Part shown: positions 34,735 through 43,894 of the stretch, piece by piece | How the letters are laid out: every line of letters starts with the position of its first letter | Position numbering within the stretch: position 1 is the stretch's first letter | Assembly: GCF_004843725.1 (NCBI RefSeq) | Contig: NZ_CP039451.1 | Location: 2,982,001 to 3,046,000, forward strand | Length of the DNA: 64,000 nucleotides | Direction: 5' to 3' | From: Psychroserpens sp. NJDZ02 | GTDB lineage: Bacteria > Bacteroidota > Bacteroidia > Flavobacteriales > Flavobacteriaceae | Position numbers and translations under genes: made by a program | The notes under the pieces: model-generated | Seen by the model: the letters and a program-made list of their open reading frames with translations, nothing else | What the model was told of the DNA's origin: nothing | The model's database searches: none

Positions 34735-35190
34735 ATGAAAAAGAAGATTTTAAAAGTAATTTCCCCAATTACATTATTGGTAGTAGCGTTATTTATAATT
34801 GGTTCTGGATGTCCTGCGGATGACGGTGTGGATGACGAACCAGAAACATCAGCATGTGATTATGAAGGTTATGATGCTTTAGATACAACAAACAATACGA
34901 CAACTTTAATATCTGAAGCAGAATTAACTACAGATTTTTTCTATACGTCATCTAATGGACCTGAAGTGGAAATTTATGAAACTAGTAATCCAGGTGATTT
35001 TTGGTTTGTTACCACAGTTGTTACTGTAAACGCTACTGGAACAGGTCAATTAAGTATTGGTGGTGTTATACAAACTGTAAATGTAACGTGTTTAGCAACA
35101 GGAAGTGCAGTTGGGGAAGGAATGCAATTTATAGTGACAGGTTCTGGATTGGATGCCGAATTTTGTGTAAAAATTGATGAATATCATTAA
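34735..35190 (+). CDS. Small lipoprotein, paralogue of 36243-36689
   Basis: A 151-residue lipoprotein: the signal peptide ends at GSGC (Cys26), followed by the acidic tether PADDGVDDE, which resembles Bacteroidetes surface-export signals. The mature domain shares its start and layout with the protein at 36243: a C-D/N-Y-x-G-F/Y opening, ISEAELTTDFF against IAESELNTQYF, ATGTGQL against ETGTGRL, VNVTC, GTAVG-type and EFC-IDE endings. Three conserved cysteines after the lipobox may form a disulfide. It overlaps no other gene and follows the Lgt paralogue by 4 bases. Function unknown. Confidence 0.75.
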   Translation: MKKKILKVISPITLLVVALFIIGSGCPADDGVDDEPETSACDYEGYDALDTTNNTTTLISEAELTTDFFYTSSNGPEVEIYETSNPGDFWFVTTVVTVNATGTGQLSIGGVIQTVNVTCLATGSAVGEGMQFIVTGSGLDAEFCVKIDEYH

Positions 35191-35221
35191 AGATAAGACC
35201 TGCGAAACCAAACTTAAGTAG

Positions 35222-35443
35222 TTGTGTTTTTATAGCTTAATAGACGTAAGTGCACCAGTTTTAGTTATCTCAGAAATTGATTTAAATACAAATATTACAA
35301 CGACACACAATTTTGAATGTATAATATCAAATTTTGGAAATCAAACAGAGTACATTGATGTTGCTTTTTCTGGTGATTTTACAGATAGCGCAGGAGGTAT
35401 AAAATCTATTACAGGGACTATTCATATAAGAAAAAATACATAA
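35222..35443 (+). pseudogene. Truncated C-terminal remnant of a large lipoprotein paralogue
   Basis: An open frame of 73 codons without a credible start codon (only a TTG). Its C-terminal half, ISNFGNQTEYIDVAFSGDF followed by TDSAGG and IHIRKNT, matches the last 45 residues of the two large lipoproteins at 41939-43699 and 43952-45709 (NFGAxGxYIDV, GDFTDNNG, IHxLRD). It is therefore the end of a third, otherwise deleted, family member, left between the Lgt operon and the next lipoprotein operon. Confidence 0.75.
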
Positions 35444-35457
35444 TAACTTTAAATTTA

Positions 35458-35489
35458 GGGTAACATTTTTATACGCTTATTGATATAAA
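35458..35489 (+). promoter_or_regulatory. Shared promoter-like element, copy 2
   Basis: GGGTAACA (35458-35465), 17 bases, ATATAAA (35483-35489), ending 25 bases before the ATG at 35515. It would drive the four-gene lipoprotein operon 35515-38144. Confidence 0.65.
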
Positions 35490-35514
35490 GATGAACACTT
35501 AAAATAATTTAATT

Positions 35515-36195
35515 ATGAAAACATTAAAAACACTTAAAGTATTATTAATCTTAGTAGCCATAACGCTAGTTGGTTGTGATAATAATGACGATCAACAAAC
35601 AACTCCAGCTACACCAACAGATGGTTTTACAATTAGCGGTACGTTTAACGGAACGGAGAATGCTTACATTACCATTGACCAGGCAGATGCCAATGGGGAT
35701 ACTTTTCCAGATTATTATAATTTTTTCTTTACAGATGGTCGGATGACAGATTCCTTTGGAGATGTCGGCGTTGGTTATGCTTATGGTTATTCTGATAACA
35801 CAACCAATATGGTGAAGTTAAAAATATTAGCAGGTCCTTCTAATCCAAGTTTAACATCAGGAGTTATTAGTTCAGGGAATACTTATATCTCGTCTAGTGT
35901 GTTAACAAGCGGATTTAATGCAGGCTATTCAGTAGATTCTTTATTAGGGTATGATTTAGAACCGGATCCTACTTTTGGAACAGAAAATGGCGTTGATTTT
36001 TGTCATGTTCCAGAAGCTAATGGTATTTGGTATTATGTTGGAACATCTGGACCAATGGTAATCGTAAATGCCATCAATATAGATTATTCAACACCTTCAA
36101 ATAGTACGATTGATTTAGATTATACTTTTTTAGATACAAACGGTACAACCATTACAGGTCATTATGAAGGGACTTTAGGAATAATATTAGATTAG
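35515..36195 (+). CDS. Lipoprotein of unknown function
   Basis: A 226-residue lipoprotein with lipobox LVGC (Cys21) and an acidic/Asn tether (DNNDDQQ) typical of surface lipoproteins in this phylum. The mature part is beta-rich, Ser/Thr/Gly/Asn-rich and contains an Asp-rich stretch (DQADANGDTFPD) that may bind calcium. No family was recognised. It is the first gene of the operon behind shared element copy 2; the next gene starts 47 bases later. Confidence 0.7.
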   Translation: MKTLKTLKVLLILVAITLVGCDNNDDQQTTPATPTDGFTISGTFNGTENAYITIDQADANGDTFPDYYNFFFTDGRMTDSFGDVGVGYAYGYSDNTTNMVKLKILAGPSNPSLTSGVISSGNTYISSSVLTSGFNAGYSVDSLLGYDLEPDPTFGTENGVDFCHVPEANGIWYYVGTSGPMVIVNAINIDYSTPSNSTIDLDYTFLDTNGTTITGHYEGTLGIILD

Positions 36196-36242
36196 TCTTA
36201 AATCGTTTCTTAACTTAAAAAAGTAATACTAAAATTATAAAG

Positions 36243-36689
36243 ATGAAAAAAATAACATATATACTAGTTTTATTATGTCTTGTTACCTCATGTAATAATG
36301 ATGATGACATCAATAATGATGCAACAAACGAAACCGAATGTAATTATCAAGGTTTTTCTTACCTAGATAATAGCAATAATGATCAAACAATAATTGCAGA
36401 GTCTGAATTAAATACGCAATATTTTCCTAATGCAAGTAATGGGCCTTATGGCGCACCAGGAATAGAAATAGTATCCTTTTCAAGCTCACCAACTATATTT
36501 TTCACAACTAATGTAAACGAGCTTAACGAGACGGGCACAGGAAGGTTGACCTTGGATAGTGGTGAGGAACAAGGGGTGACTGTAACCTGTCAACGTGCAG
36601 GAACGGCTGTAGGAGATGAGATACGATTAGATGTTGTTTATGGTAATATTGAAGTGGAATTTTGTGTCATTATAGATGAAGTTTTATAA
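36243..36689 (+). CDS. Small lipoprotein, paralogue of 34735-35190
   Basis: A 148-residue lipoprotein: lipobox VTSC (Cys17), then a very acidic tether (NNDDDINND). The mature domain is a diverged duplicate of the protein at 34735, with conserved cysteines at equivalent places (ECNYQGF, VTCQRAGTAVG, EFCVIIDE). The two paralogues lie in neighbouring transcription units behind the same promoter-like element. Function unknown; the next gene starts 10 bases after the stop. Confidence 0.75.
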   Translation: MKKITYILVLLCLVTSCNNDDDINNDATNETECNYQGFSYLDNSNNDQTIIAESELNTQYFPNASNGPYGAPGIEIVSFSSSPTIFFTTNVNELNETGTGRLTLDSGEEQGVTVTCQRAGTAVGDEIRLDVVYGNIEVEFCVIIDEVL

Positions 36690-36699
36690 GCAGAAAAAC

Positions 36700-37008
36700 A
36701 TGAAAATACAACTAAAATATGTAGTCTTTTGCATAAGCTTACTAGTCTTTAATTGTAAAGATCAAGTAGCAAAAGATGAAGTAAACACAGAAGTAACAGC
36801 GCGATTAAGTAAAGCTAAAAAAATGAAAATAGTAAAGTACTATTTAATCAATGATAGAAAATTAACAGAAGACAGTATGTATGAGGTTGCCATAAAAGAG
36901 ACGCCTCTTGGAGATTCTGTTAAAGTGATTTTGTATGAAGCTGAAGGGCCTTTCTTTGGCTTCCCATTTTTTGAAGCTTTAGAGTTTTATAACGCAAATA
37001 AAAAATAA
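36700..37008 (+). CDS. Small lipoprotein of unknown function
   Basis: A 102-residue protein from the ATG at 36700, which begins a lipoprotein signal peptide (YVVFCISLLVFNC, lipobox VFNC). A longer frame from 36676 would overlap the preceding gene and spoil the signal. The mature domain is charged, with a short Lys-rich helix and a central beta pair (KIVKYYLINDRKL); it ends in FYNANKK. No family was recognised. The next gene starts 2 bases after the stop, so translation is coupled. Confidence 0.65.
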   Translation: MKIQLKYVVFCISLLVFNCKDQVAKDEVNTEVTARLSKAKKMKIVKYYLINDRKLTEDSMYEVAIKETPLGDSVKVILYEAEGPFFGFPFFEALEFYNANKK

Positions 37009-37010
37009 TT

Positions 37011-38144
37011 ATGAAAACAATTTTTAAGCAACTATTATGTAGTGTAGTATTAATTTTAGCAATGTCTTGTGGAGTGGATGGTGTTGATGGCGTTGACGGT
37101 CAGGATGGCGTCGATGGTGTCGATGGTCAAGACGGAATGGATGGTGCCGACGGAACAGGCGGTCAAGCAACTTCTGGTCTAACTTATGTTTATTTTAATG
37201 GAGGGATAACAGATGCCGAGGCTGTAACAAAAGTTCAAAATGAAATAGGATCTATAACCCAGTTTATATATGTAGAAAATACAACACAACTGACAACCTT
37301 AGATTTGTCAAGCGTGTCTCAGTTGATTACATTGATTATTGACGATAATGTAGCTTTAACTACTATAAATATCTCTAATTTAGTAGAGGTTAGTCAAGAA
37401 ATTAGATTTAGGGATAATCCATTAGTATCCTCTTTAAATTTATCAAGTTTAGAAAAAGTATCCTATTATTTATATATAGAAGGAAGTGCTGATTTAAATA
37501 CAACGTCTTTACAGCAAGTGGATTTTTCAGCACTTTCTGATGTTCATGAGTTTTATCTGCGTAATAGTAATGTGAATAATGTGGACGTAAGTAATCTAAC
37601 AGATGTTTATAGTATAGAGTTTGAAGAGAATGTAAATTTAACAGCATTAGATTTAAGTAGTATCACTACTGGTAATGCAGTCGCTGTGTATGAGAATCCT
37701 AATTTAACGACTATAGATTTGTCTAATCTAATAAACACAAATAGTAATTTGGGGATTTTTAATAATGACGTGTTAACTAGTGTTGATTTGTCGTCTTTAG
37801 TAACGGTATCTCAATTTACAATTTCTCAAAATTCTCAGTTGGTGACGATCAATTTACCGCAACTAGTAACTGCAGCATCTTCTTTTAATTTGTATGATAA
37901 TATTAGTTTGACAACAATCACTTTTCCTGCTTTAACTTCATTTAGTCAAGTCTATTTTCCAGGTAATAATTTTAGTTCTTCAGATGTTAATACTGTTCTA
38001 AGTCAATTAGTTGCAATTTCTCCTACTTTTTCTGGTAAAAATGTTAGACTTAACAATCAACAAATTTCTGCGCCACCAACAGGGCAAGGAGTTGCTGATT
38101 ATAACACATTAGTAGCTAACGGAAACAGTGTGACTACTGATTAA
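37011..38144 (+). CDS. Lipoprotein with a collagen-like stretch and leucine-rich-like repeats
   Basis: A 377-residue lipoprotein: lipobox AMSC (Cys20), immediately followed by about ten Gly-X-Asp/Gln triplets (GVD, GQD, GMD, GAD), a short collagen-like stalk. From about residue 55 the protein is a solenoid of 22-24-residue repeats of the form LTTLDLSSLxxVSxxLxIxxN, as in BspA-like or receptor-L proteins. The layout, lipid anchor, stalk and binding solenoid, suggests a surface adhesin or receptor. It is the last gene of the operon that starts at 35515. Confidence 0.8.
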   Translation: MKTIFKQLLCSVVLILAMSCGVDGVDGVDGQDGVDGVDGQDGMDGADGTGGQATSGLTYVYFNGGITDAEAVTKVQNEIGSITQFIYVENTTQLTTLDLSSVSQLITLIIDDNVALTTINISNLVEVSQEIRFRDNPLVSSLNLSSLEKVSYYLYIEGSADLNTTSLQQVDFSALSDVHEFYLRNSNVNNVDVSNLTDVYSIEFEENVNLTALDLSSITTGNAVAVYENPNLTTIDLSNLINTNSNLGIFNNDVLTSVDLSSLVTVSQFTISQNSQLVTINLPQLVTAASSFNLYDNISLTTITFPALTSFSQVYFPGNNFSSSDVNTVLSQLVAISPTFSGKNVRLNNQQISAPPTGQGVADYNTLVANGNSVTTD

Positions 38145-38231
38145 TAAGTTTTTAAGCTCGTTATAAATTAAGAAGAAATGGTTTTAAACGGAGCATTACT
38201 TTTAAGTTAAATAAATATAGGCTTAAAACGT

Positions 38232-38239
38232 TACTTTTG
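38232..38239 (+). promoter_or_regulatory. Promoter -7 box of the histidine kinase gene
   Basis: TACTTTTG is an exact TAnnTTTG match 24 bases before the TTG start. No clear -33 TTG is present. The kinase therefore seems to use the housekeeping sigma factor, unlike its neighbours with the shared element. Confidence 0.5.
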
Positions 38240-38263
38240 TTATAACGATTAAACAAAATACTA

Positions 38264-41110
38264 TTGCAATATAAAAAAACCCATATCACATTGTTATCCT
38301 TTTTGATATGGGGTTTTTCTTTTGCACAACAGTTTACCAATTATACAACCAAAGATGGTTTGCCTAGTAATCATGTTTATAAATTGGCGCAGGATCAAAA
38401 GGGTTTTTTATGGATAGCCACGGACAAAGGTTTGGTGAAATATAACGGAAATACCATAAAAACGTTTACTACCAAGGAAGGGTTATCTAATAATGATGTT
38501 TGGGGAATCTATCCAACACCGGATGGCAGACTTTGGTACTTATCCAAAGCTTCTAAATTGGGTTATATTGAAAACGATAGTGTCTATGCTTTTGAAAGCG
38601 AATTAAAAGGAGAAATTTTTAATCCTATTTTTTCAAGTCAGGTTGGTAACGATGTGTTTTTGACAAGTTCTAATAGGTTTCATGTTTTGAAAGATAATAA
38701 ATGGAAGGTTTTATTAGATTATAAAATCGGCAGTTTGGGAGCAAACAGTTATATCAAACATAAAACGATATTAGGTTATAAGACAAATGCAACATTGGAT
38801 ACTGTTTTTATTCAAGATAAAAACGATAGTACAATTACTAAGTTTTGCTTTAATAATGTTATTGATAAGCTTCATGTTAGAGGGCAAATTACTGACAGTC
38901 TATTTTACTGGGTAAATGATAAACAATACAATATTTTTAATCTAAATACTTTAAAATTATATAAACGGAATTTTAAAGAAGAAATAGGTCTTGAGCAGTC
39001 TAAGCATGTAAGGCTGAATTTAGTCAATAATCAAATTCAAATTTCAGGACAAGGTTTTGTGGGGATTTTAGATAGTAATTTGCACATTACAAAAACATAT
39101 TATATTCCTAAACGATTAAACGCGCATTTTGGTTTTATCGATGCTTCAGGATCTATTTGGGTAACGACGTTTACCAATGGTATTTATCATTTGCCAAAAG
39201 AAAAACAAAATATAAAATATTGTTTGGAGGAAGAGCGTGTCACCAATATTAGTTATATAAACGATAAGATAATAGCTAATGTTTTTAATAAAGGGTTTTA
39301 TAAATATGAAACGTCAAAAAATAAATTTGTTCCTTTTATTCACGAGTCTAGTTTCCTTTATAATGCGTCTTACTTAGAGGCGTTAAATACTGAATTTTAT
39401 ATGTCTAAAAAGCATATAAAAGTTTTAAAAAAGGAAGTGATTTCAGATATTGATTTAGAAAACACTATTTATGGAGTCAATGATAAGGCACGTCAAATAG
39501 TATATTTAGACAAGTACCTATACAGCCGATATTCTTTAGGAATCAATAAAATAAATCCGAAAACATTTAAAGTAGAAAAAAATTATTCGCAAAGTGGAAT
39601 AAACCAAATTATGACGTTTGGAGGTCAACTTCTAATAGCAACTTCAAACGGGTTAAAACAATTGGAAAATGAAACGTGCGAAACCATTAAATTTTCAAAC
39701 CAAGAATTTAATAAGTCTATATTAAGTGTCACACAAGTTTCTGATACACAAATACTGTTAAATACAGATGGATTTGGAACCTTTATATCAGATTTAAACA
39801 CTGTTAAACAGTTACCTCAATCGGAATTTTTAATTGTGAATAATGCTTATGTAAAAGATAATACCATTTGGTTATCTACAGAGTCTGGTGTCTTAAAATA
39901 TATAAAAAAAGAAGCAGGTTATCAGTTTCAGATAAAAATTAATATTAACAATGGGTTGCCTTCAAATAGCGTTAATAATGTATTAGTTTATCAAGATAAG
40001 TTAATGGTAAGCACAAATTATGGTATTGCTATTTTACCTGAAAATATAACCTGTCAATCTCAGTTATTAGATATTTATATTGATAAAGCAAGTTATAATA
40101 ACCAAGGGATAACAGCTACTCATTCCGAGTTTAATTATCAAAAGAATAATACACTTAATTTTGCAGTTTCTAATATCGATTTTTCTGATTTGGATACGGG
40201 GTTTAGTTACAGTTATAAATTAGAACCAATAAATAAAAACTGGGTATTAGCTAGTGCTAATAGTTTTAGTTTTAATAATTTAATGCCTGGCGATTATACG
40301 TTAAATATTAAATCTAATAAGATAAAAAAGCAGCTAAGTTTTTCAATTACGCCTTTATGGTGGCAATACCTTTGGGTTAAGATAGTAATGACTGTGCTGG
40401 CTATTGCAATCATTGTGTATGTTGTTTGGAAAGTGAGTAAACAGATTCAAGAGAAGAAAAACAGCCAATTGATGCAAGAAAAGAGGTTAACCGAAATCCA
40501 ATTAAAAGCATTGCGGTCTCAAATGAATCCTCATTTTGTATTCAACTCTTTGGCAGCCATACAATATTATATTAATAATAACGAAATTGAAGCTTCTGAA
40601 GCTTATCTGGTTAAGTTTTCTAAGCTAATTCGCCAGTTTTTTGAATTGTCCAAACAAACTGAAATCAGTTTAAATGAAGAGATTAAATTAATTAAAAACT
40701 ATTTAGATATTGAAAAACTTCGTTTTAATGATAAGTTTGAGTATGTCTTTAAAATAGATGACGCTATCAATAGTAAACAAATAAAATTACCCACGATGCT
40801 ATTACAGCCTATAGTAGAAAATGCTATCAATCATGGTATTTTTAATAAGTTAGACAATGGAAATGTTTGTATTAGTATTGTGCCCTTATCGGATAAAAGT
40901 ATCCAAGTTAAGATTATGGATGATGGTGTTGGCTTTATAAATACTCAAAAAAGAAATACTAAAAGAGTTAAATCTTCCAATGTACTGGAAGACCGAATAA
41001 AATATTTAAATAAATCGGAGTTATGGAATATCTCTTATTCTGAAGAAGAACTCCATCCTGAATTAAACGATAGAGGGAATATATCGACCTTTATCATTAC
41101 TCAATTGTAA
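38264..41110 (+). CDS. Beta-propeller sensor histidine kinase, LytS (His_kinase) type
   Basis: A 948-residue sensor. The start is TTG, giving a signal peptide (FLIWGFSFAQ). Residues about 25-610 form a two-component-regulator propeller in the periplasm (repeats such as QDQKGFLWIATDKGLVKYNG), then a Y_Y_Y domain (about 620-690), one membrane helix (about 700-722), a short coiled coil and a His_kinase domain: MNPHFVFNSL with His757, and the ATP-binding N-box ENAINHG with Asn853. Such hybrids usually sense glycans or other ligands in the periplasm. The response regulator gene follows after 3 bases. It sits amid the lipoprotein genes it may control. Confidence 0.92.
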   Translation: MQYKKTHITLLSFLIWGFSFAQQFTNYTTKDGLPSNHVYKLAQDQKGFLWIATDKGLVKYNGNTIKTFTTKEGLSNNDVWGIYPTPDGRLWYLSKASKLGYIENDSVYAFESELKGEIFNPIFSSQVGNDVFLTSSNRFHVLKDNKWKVLLDYKIGSLGANSYIKHKTILGYKTNATLDTVFIQDKNDSTITKFCFNNVIDKLHVRGQITDSLFYWVNDKQYNIFNLNTLKLYKRNFKEEIGLEQSKHVRLNLVNNQIQISGQGFVGILDSNLHITKTYYIPKRLNAHFGFIDASGSIWVTTFTNGIYHLPKEKQNIKYCLEEERVTNISYINDKIIANVFNKGFYKYETSKNKFVPFIHESSFLYNASYLEALNTEFYMSKKHIKVLKKEVISDIDLENTIYGVNDKARQIVYLDKYLYSRYSLGINKINPKTFKVEKNYSQSGINQIMTFGGQLLIATSNGLKQLENETCETIKFSNQEFNKSILSVTQVSDTQILLNTDGFGTFISDLNTVKQLPQSEFLIVNNAYVKDNTIWLSTESGVLKYIKKEAGYQFQIKININNGLPSNSVNNVLVYQDKLMVSTNYGIAILPENITCQSQLLDIYIDKASYNNQGITATHSEFNYQKNNTLNFAVSNIDFSDLDTGFSYSYKLEPINKNWVLASANSFSFNNLMPGDYTLNIKSNKIKKQLSFSITPLWWQYLWVKIVMTVLAIAIIVYVVWKVSKQIQEKKNSQLMQEKRLTEIQLKALRSQMNPHFVFNSLAAIQYYINNNEIEASEAYLVKFSKLIRQFFELSKQTEISLNEEIKLIKNYLDIEKLRFNDKFEYVFKIDDAINSKQIKLPTMLLQPIVENAINHGIFNKLDNGNVCISIVPLSDKSIQVKIMDDGVGFINTQKRNTKRVKSSNVLEDRIKYLNKSELWNISYSEEELHPELNDRGNISTFIITQL

Positions 41111-41113
41111 TTT

Positions 41114-41854
41114 ATGAAAGCACCTACTGCTATATTAATTGATGATGAAATTTCTAACCTAAAAGGCTTAGAGCAAAAAATAGGAAAACTATTTCCAGAC
41201 CTTGTTATTCTAAATACGTTTCAAAAACCAGAAGATGCTATAAATGCATTGCGAAACAATCAACCAGACATCGTGTTTTTAGATATTGAAATGCCTAGAA
41301 TTAATGGGTTTGATTTATTAGCGCAATTAAACGGTATTGATTTTCAAGTTATTTTTGTAACTGCATATAGCGAGTATGCTATTGAGGCTTTCAAACAGAA
41401 TGCAATAGATTATGTATTAAAGCCCATTGATGATGCAGATTTAATCGTAGCGGTTAAAAAAGCCATTTCCGTTGTAAAAACAAAGGTGGATATCGATAGT
41501 AATCATAGATTGGTAAACTTATTATCTAGTACAATATCTAGCAATAATAAAATTATAGTCCCAACAGCTAAGGGGATGTCTTTTATACCTCAGGAAGAAG
41601 TGATGCATTTAGAAGGGTATGAAGGTTATACTAAAATTCATTTAATAAATGAGACAACAATAACTAGTTCTTATAACCTAGGGAGGTTTGAAAAGTTACT
41701 TAACGCCACGTTCTTTAAGTGTCATAAATCACATATTGTTAATTTAGAAAAAGTAAGACATTTTGAAAATGAAGGCTATGTTGTTTTAGGTAACGACTAT
41801 CGTGTGCCCATTTCTAAAACTAATAAAAAGGCTTTTTTGGGATTATTTAAATAA
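41114..41854 (+). CDS. LytTR-family response regulator
   Basis: A 246-residue cytosolic regulator. The receiver domain (residues 1-120) has the acidic pair DDE near the N-terminus, the phosphorylated Asp57 in FLDIEMP, and the switch Thr and Lys (VTAYS, LKPI). The LytTR DNA-binding domain follows (about 145-245), with LEGYEGYTKIHL and KCHKSHIVNL motifs. It is the cognate partner of the kinase 3 bases upstream. The next unit begins with shared element copy 3, only 14 bases after its stop, so the element may belong to its regulon. Confidence 0.92.
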   Translation: MKAPTAILIDDEISNLKGLEQKIGKLFPDLVILNTFQKPEDAINALRNNQPDIVFLDIEMPRINGFDLLAQLNGIDFQVIFVTAYSEYAIEAFKQNAIDYVLKPIDDADLIVAVKKAISVVKTKVDIDSNHRLVNLLSSTISSNNKIIVPTAKGMSFIPQEEVMHLEGYEGYTKIHLINETTITSSYNLGRFEKLLNATFFKCHKSHIVNLEKVRHFENEGYVVLGNDYRVPISKTNKKAFLGLFK

Positions 41855-41868
41855 AGACTAAAAAAATA

Positions 41869-41900
41869 GGGTAACAAAATCATAAGGCAGTTTATATAAG
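41869..41900 (+). promoter_or_regulatory. Shared promoter-like element, copy 3
   Basis: GGGTAACA (41869-41876), 17 bases, ATATAAG (41894-41900), ending 38 bases before the ATG at 41939. Confidence 0.65.
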
Positions 41901-41938
41901 GTTGAACAATTAATATTGAACACTTAAAACTTTAAATT

Positions 41939-43699
41939 ATGAATACTCTAAACAAAAACTTCAAACTCATACTAAGCCTAATGGTTGTATTAGGTACGGT
42001 ATTTACATCTTGTAATCCAAACGAAGATGTTGATATGCCGGATGTGCCGGTTGATAATCCAAGTGGTTCCCAATTAGATTTAGGAGCGACTATCCAAAGA
42101 GATTTTATGGGGCGTATTGTAGATGAAAACAATTTGCCTATTGAAAATACAGTGGTTAGTATTGGGTCAAAAATAGCGTCGACAGATGCTAATGGTATGT
42201 TTATTATTAAAAATACTAGTGTAAAAGAAAAACAAGCGTATATAATAGCGGATAAATCAGGCTATTTAAAAGGGATGAGAACTGTCGTACCAACACAAGG
42301 CGCTAATATGATTAAAATCATGTTAATCCAAGATAATGTGATTGCTACGATTCCGTCTGGATCAGTTAGTGATGTAGTGTTGCCAAATGGAACAAAAGTG
42401 ACCTTTGACGGAAGCTTTAAAGACGATAATGGTAATGCTTATTCTGGTAATGTTGCTGTTATAATGTATTATTTAGACCCGTCAAATCCAGATATTAATA
42501 GCATTATGCCAGGAAGTCTACAAGCAGTAAATGAACAAGGAGAAGCACGTGTTTTGGAATCTTATGGTATGTTAAATGTAGAATTAAGAGGAGATGCTGG
42601 TCAAGAATTAAATATAGCGGATGGTCATTTTGCTGATATTGAAATGCCTGTAGATCCAGCACAAACAGGTGTAGCTCCTGTCACAATACCATTATGGCAT
42701 TTTGATGAAGTTAATGGGTATTGGGTAGAAGACGGATTAGCAACGTTAATAGGTGGTAAGTATGTTGGAGAAGTGTCTCATTTTTCTTGGTGGAATTGCG
42801 ATGCTCAGTTTCCTACAGTAGCATTGTGTATGACTATTGTCGATGGTGTAGGGGTGCCTTTTTCTAATATAAATGTTGAATTATGGAGAGGTGGTGCGAC
42901 GTATCCTAGAGTTGGATCTTCAAATGGCTTTGGTGAGATTTGTGGATTAATTCCAGCTAATGAAGTTTTAACATTAAAAGCTTTTGATCAATGTGGTGTA
43001 GAGGTTTATACAAGTGCTATAGGACCATTTTCTACAGATACTAATTATGGAGATATTACTATGGCAGCGGTTTCTTCAACAAGTATAACAGGGACTTTAA
43101 TAGATTGTAATGATTTAAATGTTACAAATGGTTATGCGACAATAAATTATGGAGGTATTTTTTCTTCAGTAGCCGTTACTAACGGGGATTTTACGTTTAA
43201 TGTAACAGAATGTACATCTTTATCAGGCTTTACCTTAGAGGGGGTTAATTACGATACTTTACAGGTAACAACAGTGCTTCCATTTAGTTTTGATAATCCT
43301 AATGTTGGAAACTTAATAGCGTGTAATGGGGTAACAGAGTTTGTGTCTGTTCAGATAGATAACGATCCTGTAGATTATTATTTAATTAATTTAAATGGAA
43401 GGATAGGAAGTGATGGATTGTCATTTAATGTTAATACGCAAACAGCTGCTGGTAATGGATTGGCTATTCTTGGTCAATCAATAGTACCTGGGACCTACAC
43501 GTCATCATCCGCTAATAGTTTCTATGTAGAAACAGGAATAAATATGGATTTTGGAATGCCTGATACATTACAGTTTACGCTTAGTAATTTTGGAGCTATT
43601 GGAGAGTATATTGATATGGTAGTAACAGGAGGGTTTGTTGATAATAATGGTGTTTCCAGAGATTTGTCAATAACAATTCATATGTTAAGAGATTTTTAA
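41939..43699 (+). CDS. Large lipoprotein with a carboxypeptidase-regulatory-like domain (paralogue 1)
   Basis: A 586-residue lipoprotein: lipobox FTSC (Cys25), acidic tether NPNEDVD. Residues about 50-115 form a carboxypeptidase-regulatory-like beta-sandwich (GRIVDENNLPIENTVVSIG, STDANGMFII). A middle domain with PGSLQAVNEQGEARVLESYG and a WHFDEVNGYWVEDG segment follows, ending in SHFSWWNCD. Beyond residue 300 are further beta-sandwich modules with paired cysteines. The paralogue next door is nearly identical up to about residue 300 and clearly more diverged after it. Its role at the surface is unknown. Confidence 0.8.
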   Translation: MNTLNKNFKLILSLMVVLGTVFTSCNPNEDVDMPDVPVDNPSGSQLDLGATIQRDFMGRIVDENNLPIENTVVSIGSKIASTDANGMFIIKNTSVKEKQAYIIADKSGYLKGMRTVVPTQGANMIKIMLIQDNVIATIPSGSVSDVVLPNGTKVTFDGSFKDDNGNAYSGNVAVIMYYLDPSNPDINSIMPGSLQAVNEQGEARVLESYGMLNVELRGDAGQELNIADGHFADIEMPVDPAQTGVAPVTIPLWHFDEVNGYWVEDGLATLIGGKYVGEVSHFSWWNCDAQFPTVALCMTIVDGVGVPFSNINVELWRGGATYPRVGSSNGFGEICGLIPANEVLTLKAFDQCGVEVYTSAIGPFSTDTNYGDITMAAVSSTSITGTLIDCNDLNVTNGYATINYGGIFSSVAVTNGDFTFNVTECTSLSGFTLEGVNYDTLQVTTVLPFSFDNPNVGNLIACNGVTEFVSVQIDNDPVDYYLINLNGRIGSDGLSFNVNTQTAAGNGLAILGQSIVPGTYTSSSANSFYVETGINMDFGMPDTLQFTLSNFGAIGEYIDMVVTGGFVDNNGVSRDLSITIHMLRDF

Positions 43700-43720
43700 A
43701 AATATATGACACAGTTTAAC

Positions 43721-43754
43721 AAAAAGAAGGTTTCAATTGGAACCTTCTTTTTTT
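43721..43754 (+). terminator. Intrinsic terminator of lipoprotein paralogue 1
   Basis: A 12-bp stem (AAAAAGAAGGTT at 43721-43732, AACCTTCTTTTT at 43741-43752) with an 8-base loop and a T tract. It shows the two paralogues are separate transcription units. Confidence 0.85.
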
Positions 43755-43894
43755 GTGTTTTTAAATAGCGAGTCTTTATTTAATTTGGTTTATAAAAGTT
43801 AATCGTTTTCTAAGTTTATCAATAATAATAGCATTAGTTTTTGGTGTATAAGAGTTGATTGATGAGTAAAAGGTTTTAAATAATTTAAAAAAGA

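Noticed and set aside
38264..41854. Polysaccharide utilisation locus around the propeller kinase
   Set aside because: No SusC/SusD pair, glycoside hydrolase or polysaccharide lyase gene lies in the window, so there is no support beyond the sensor type.
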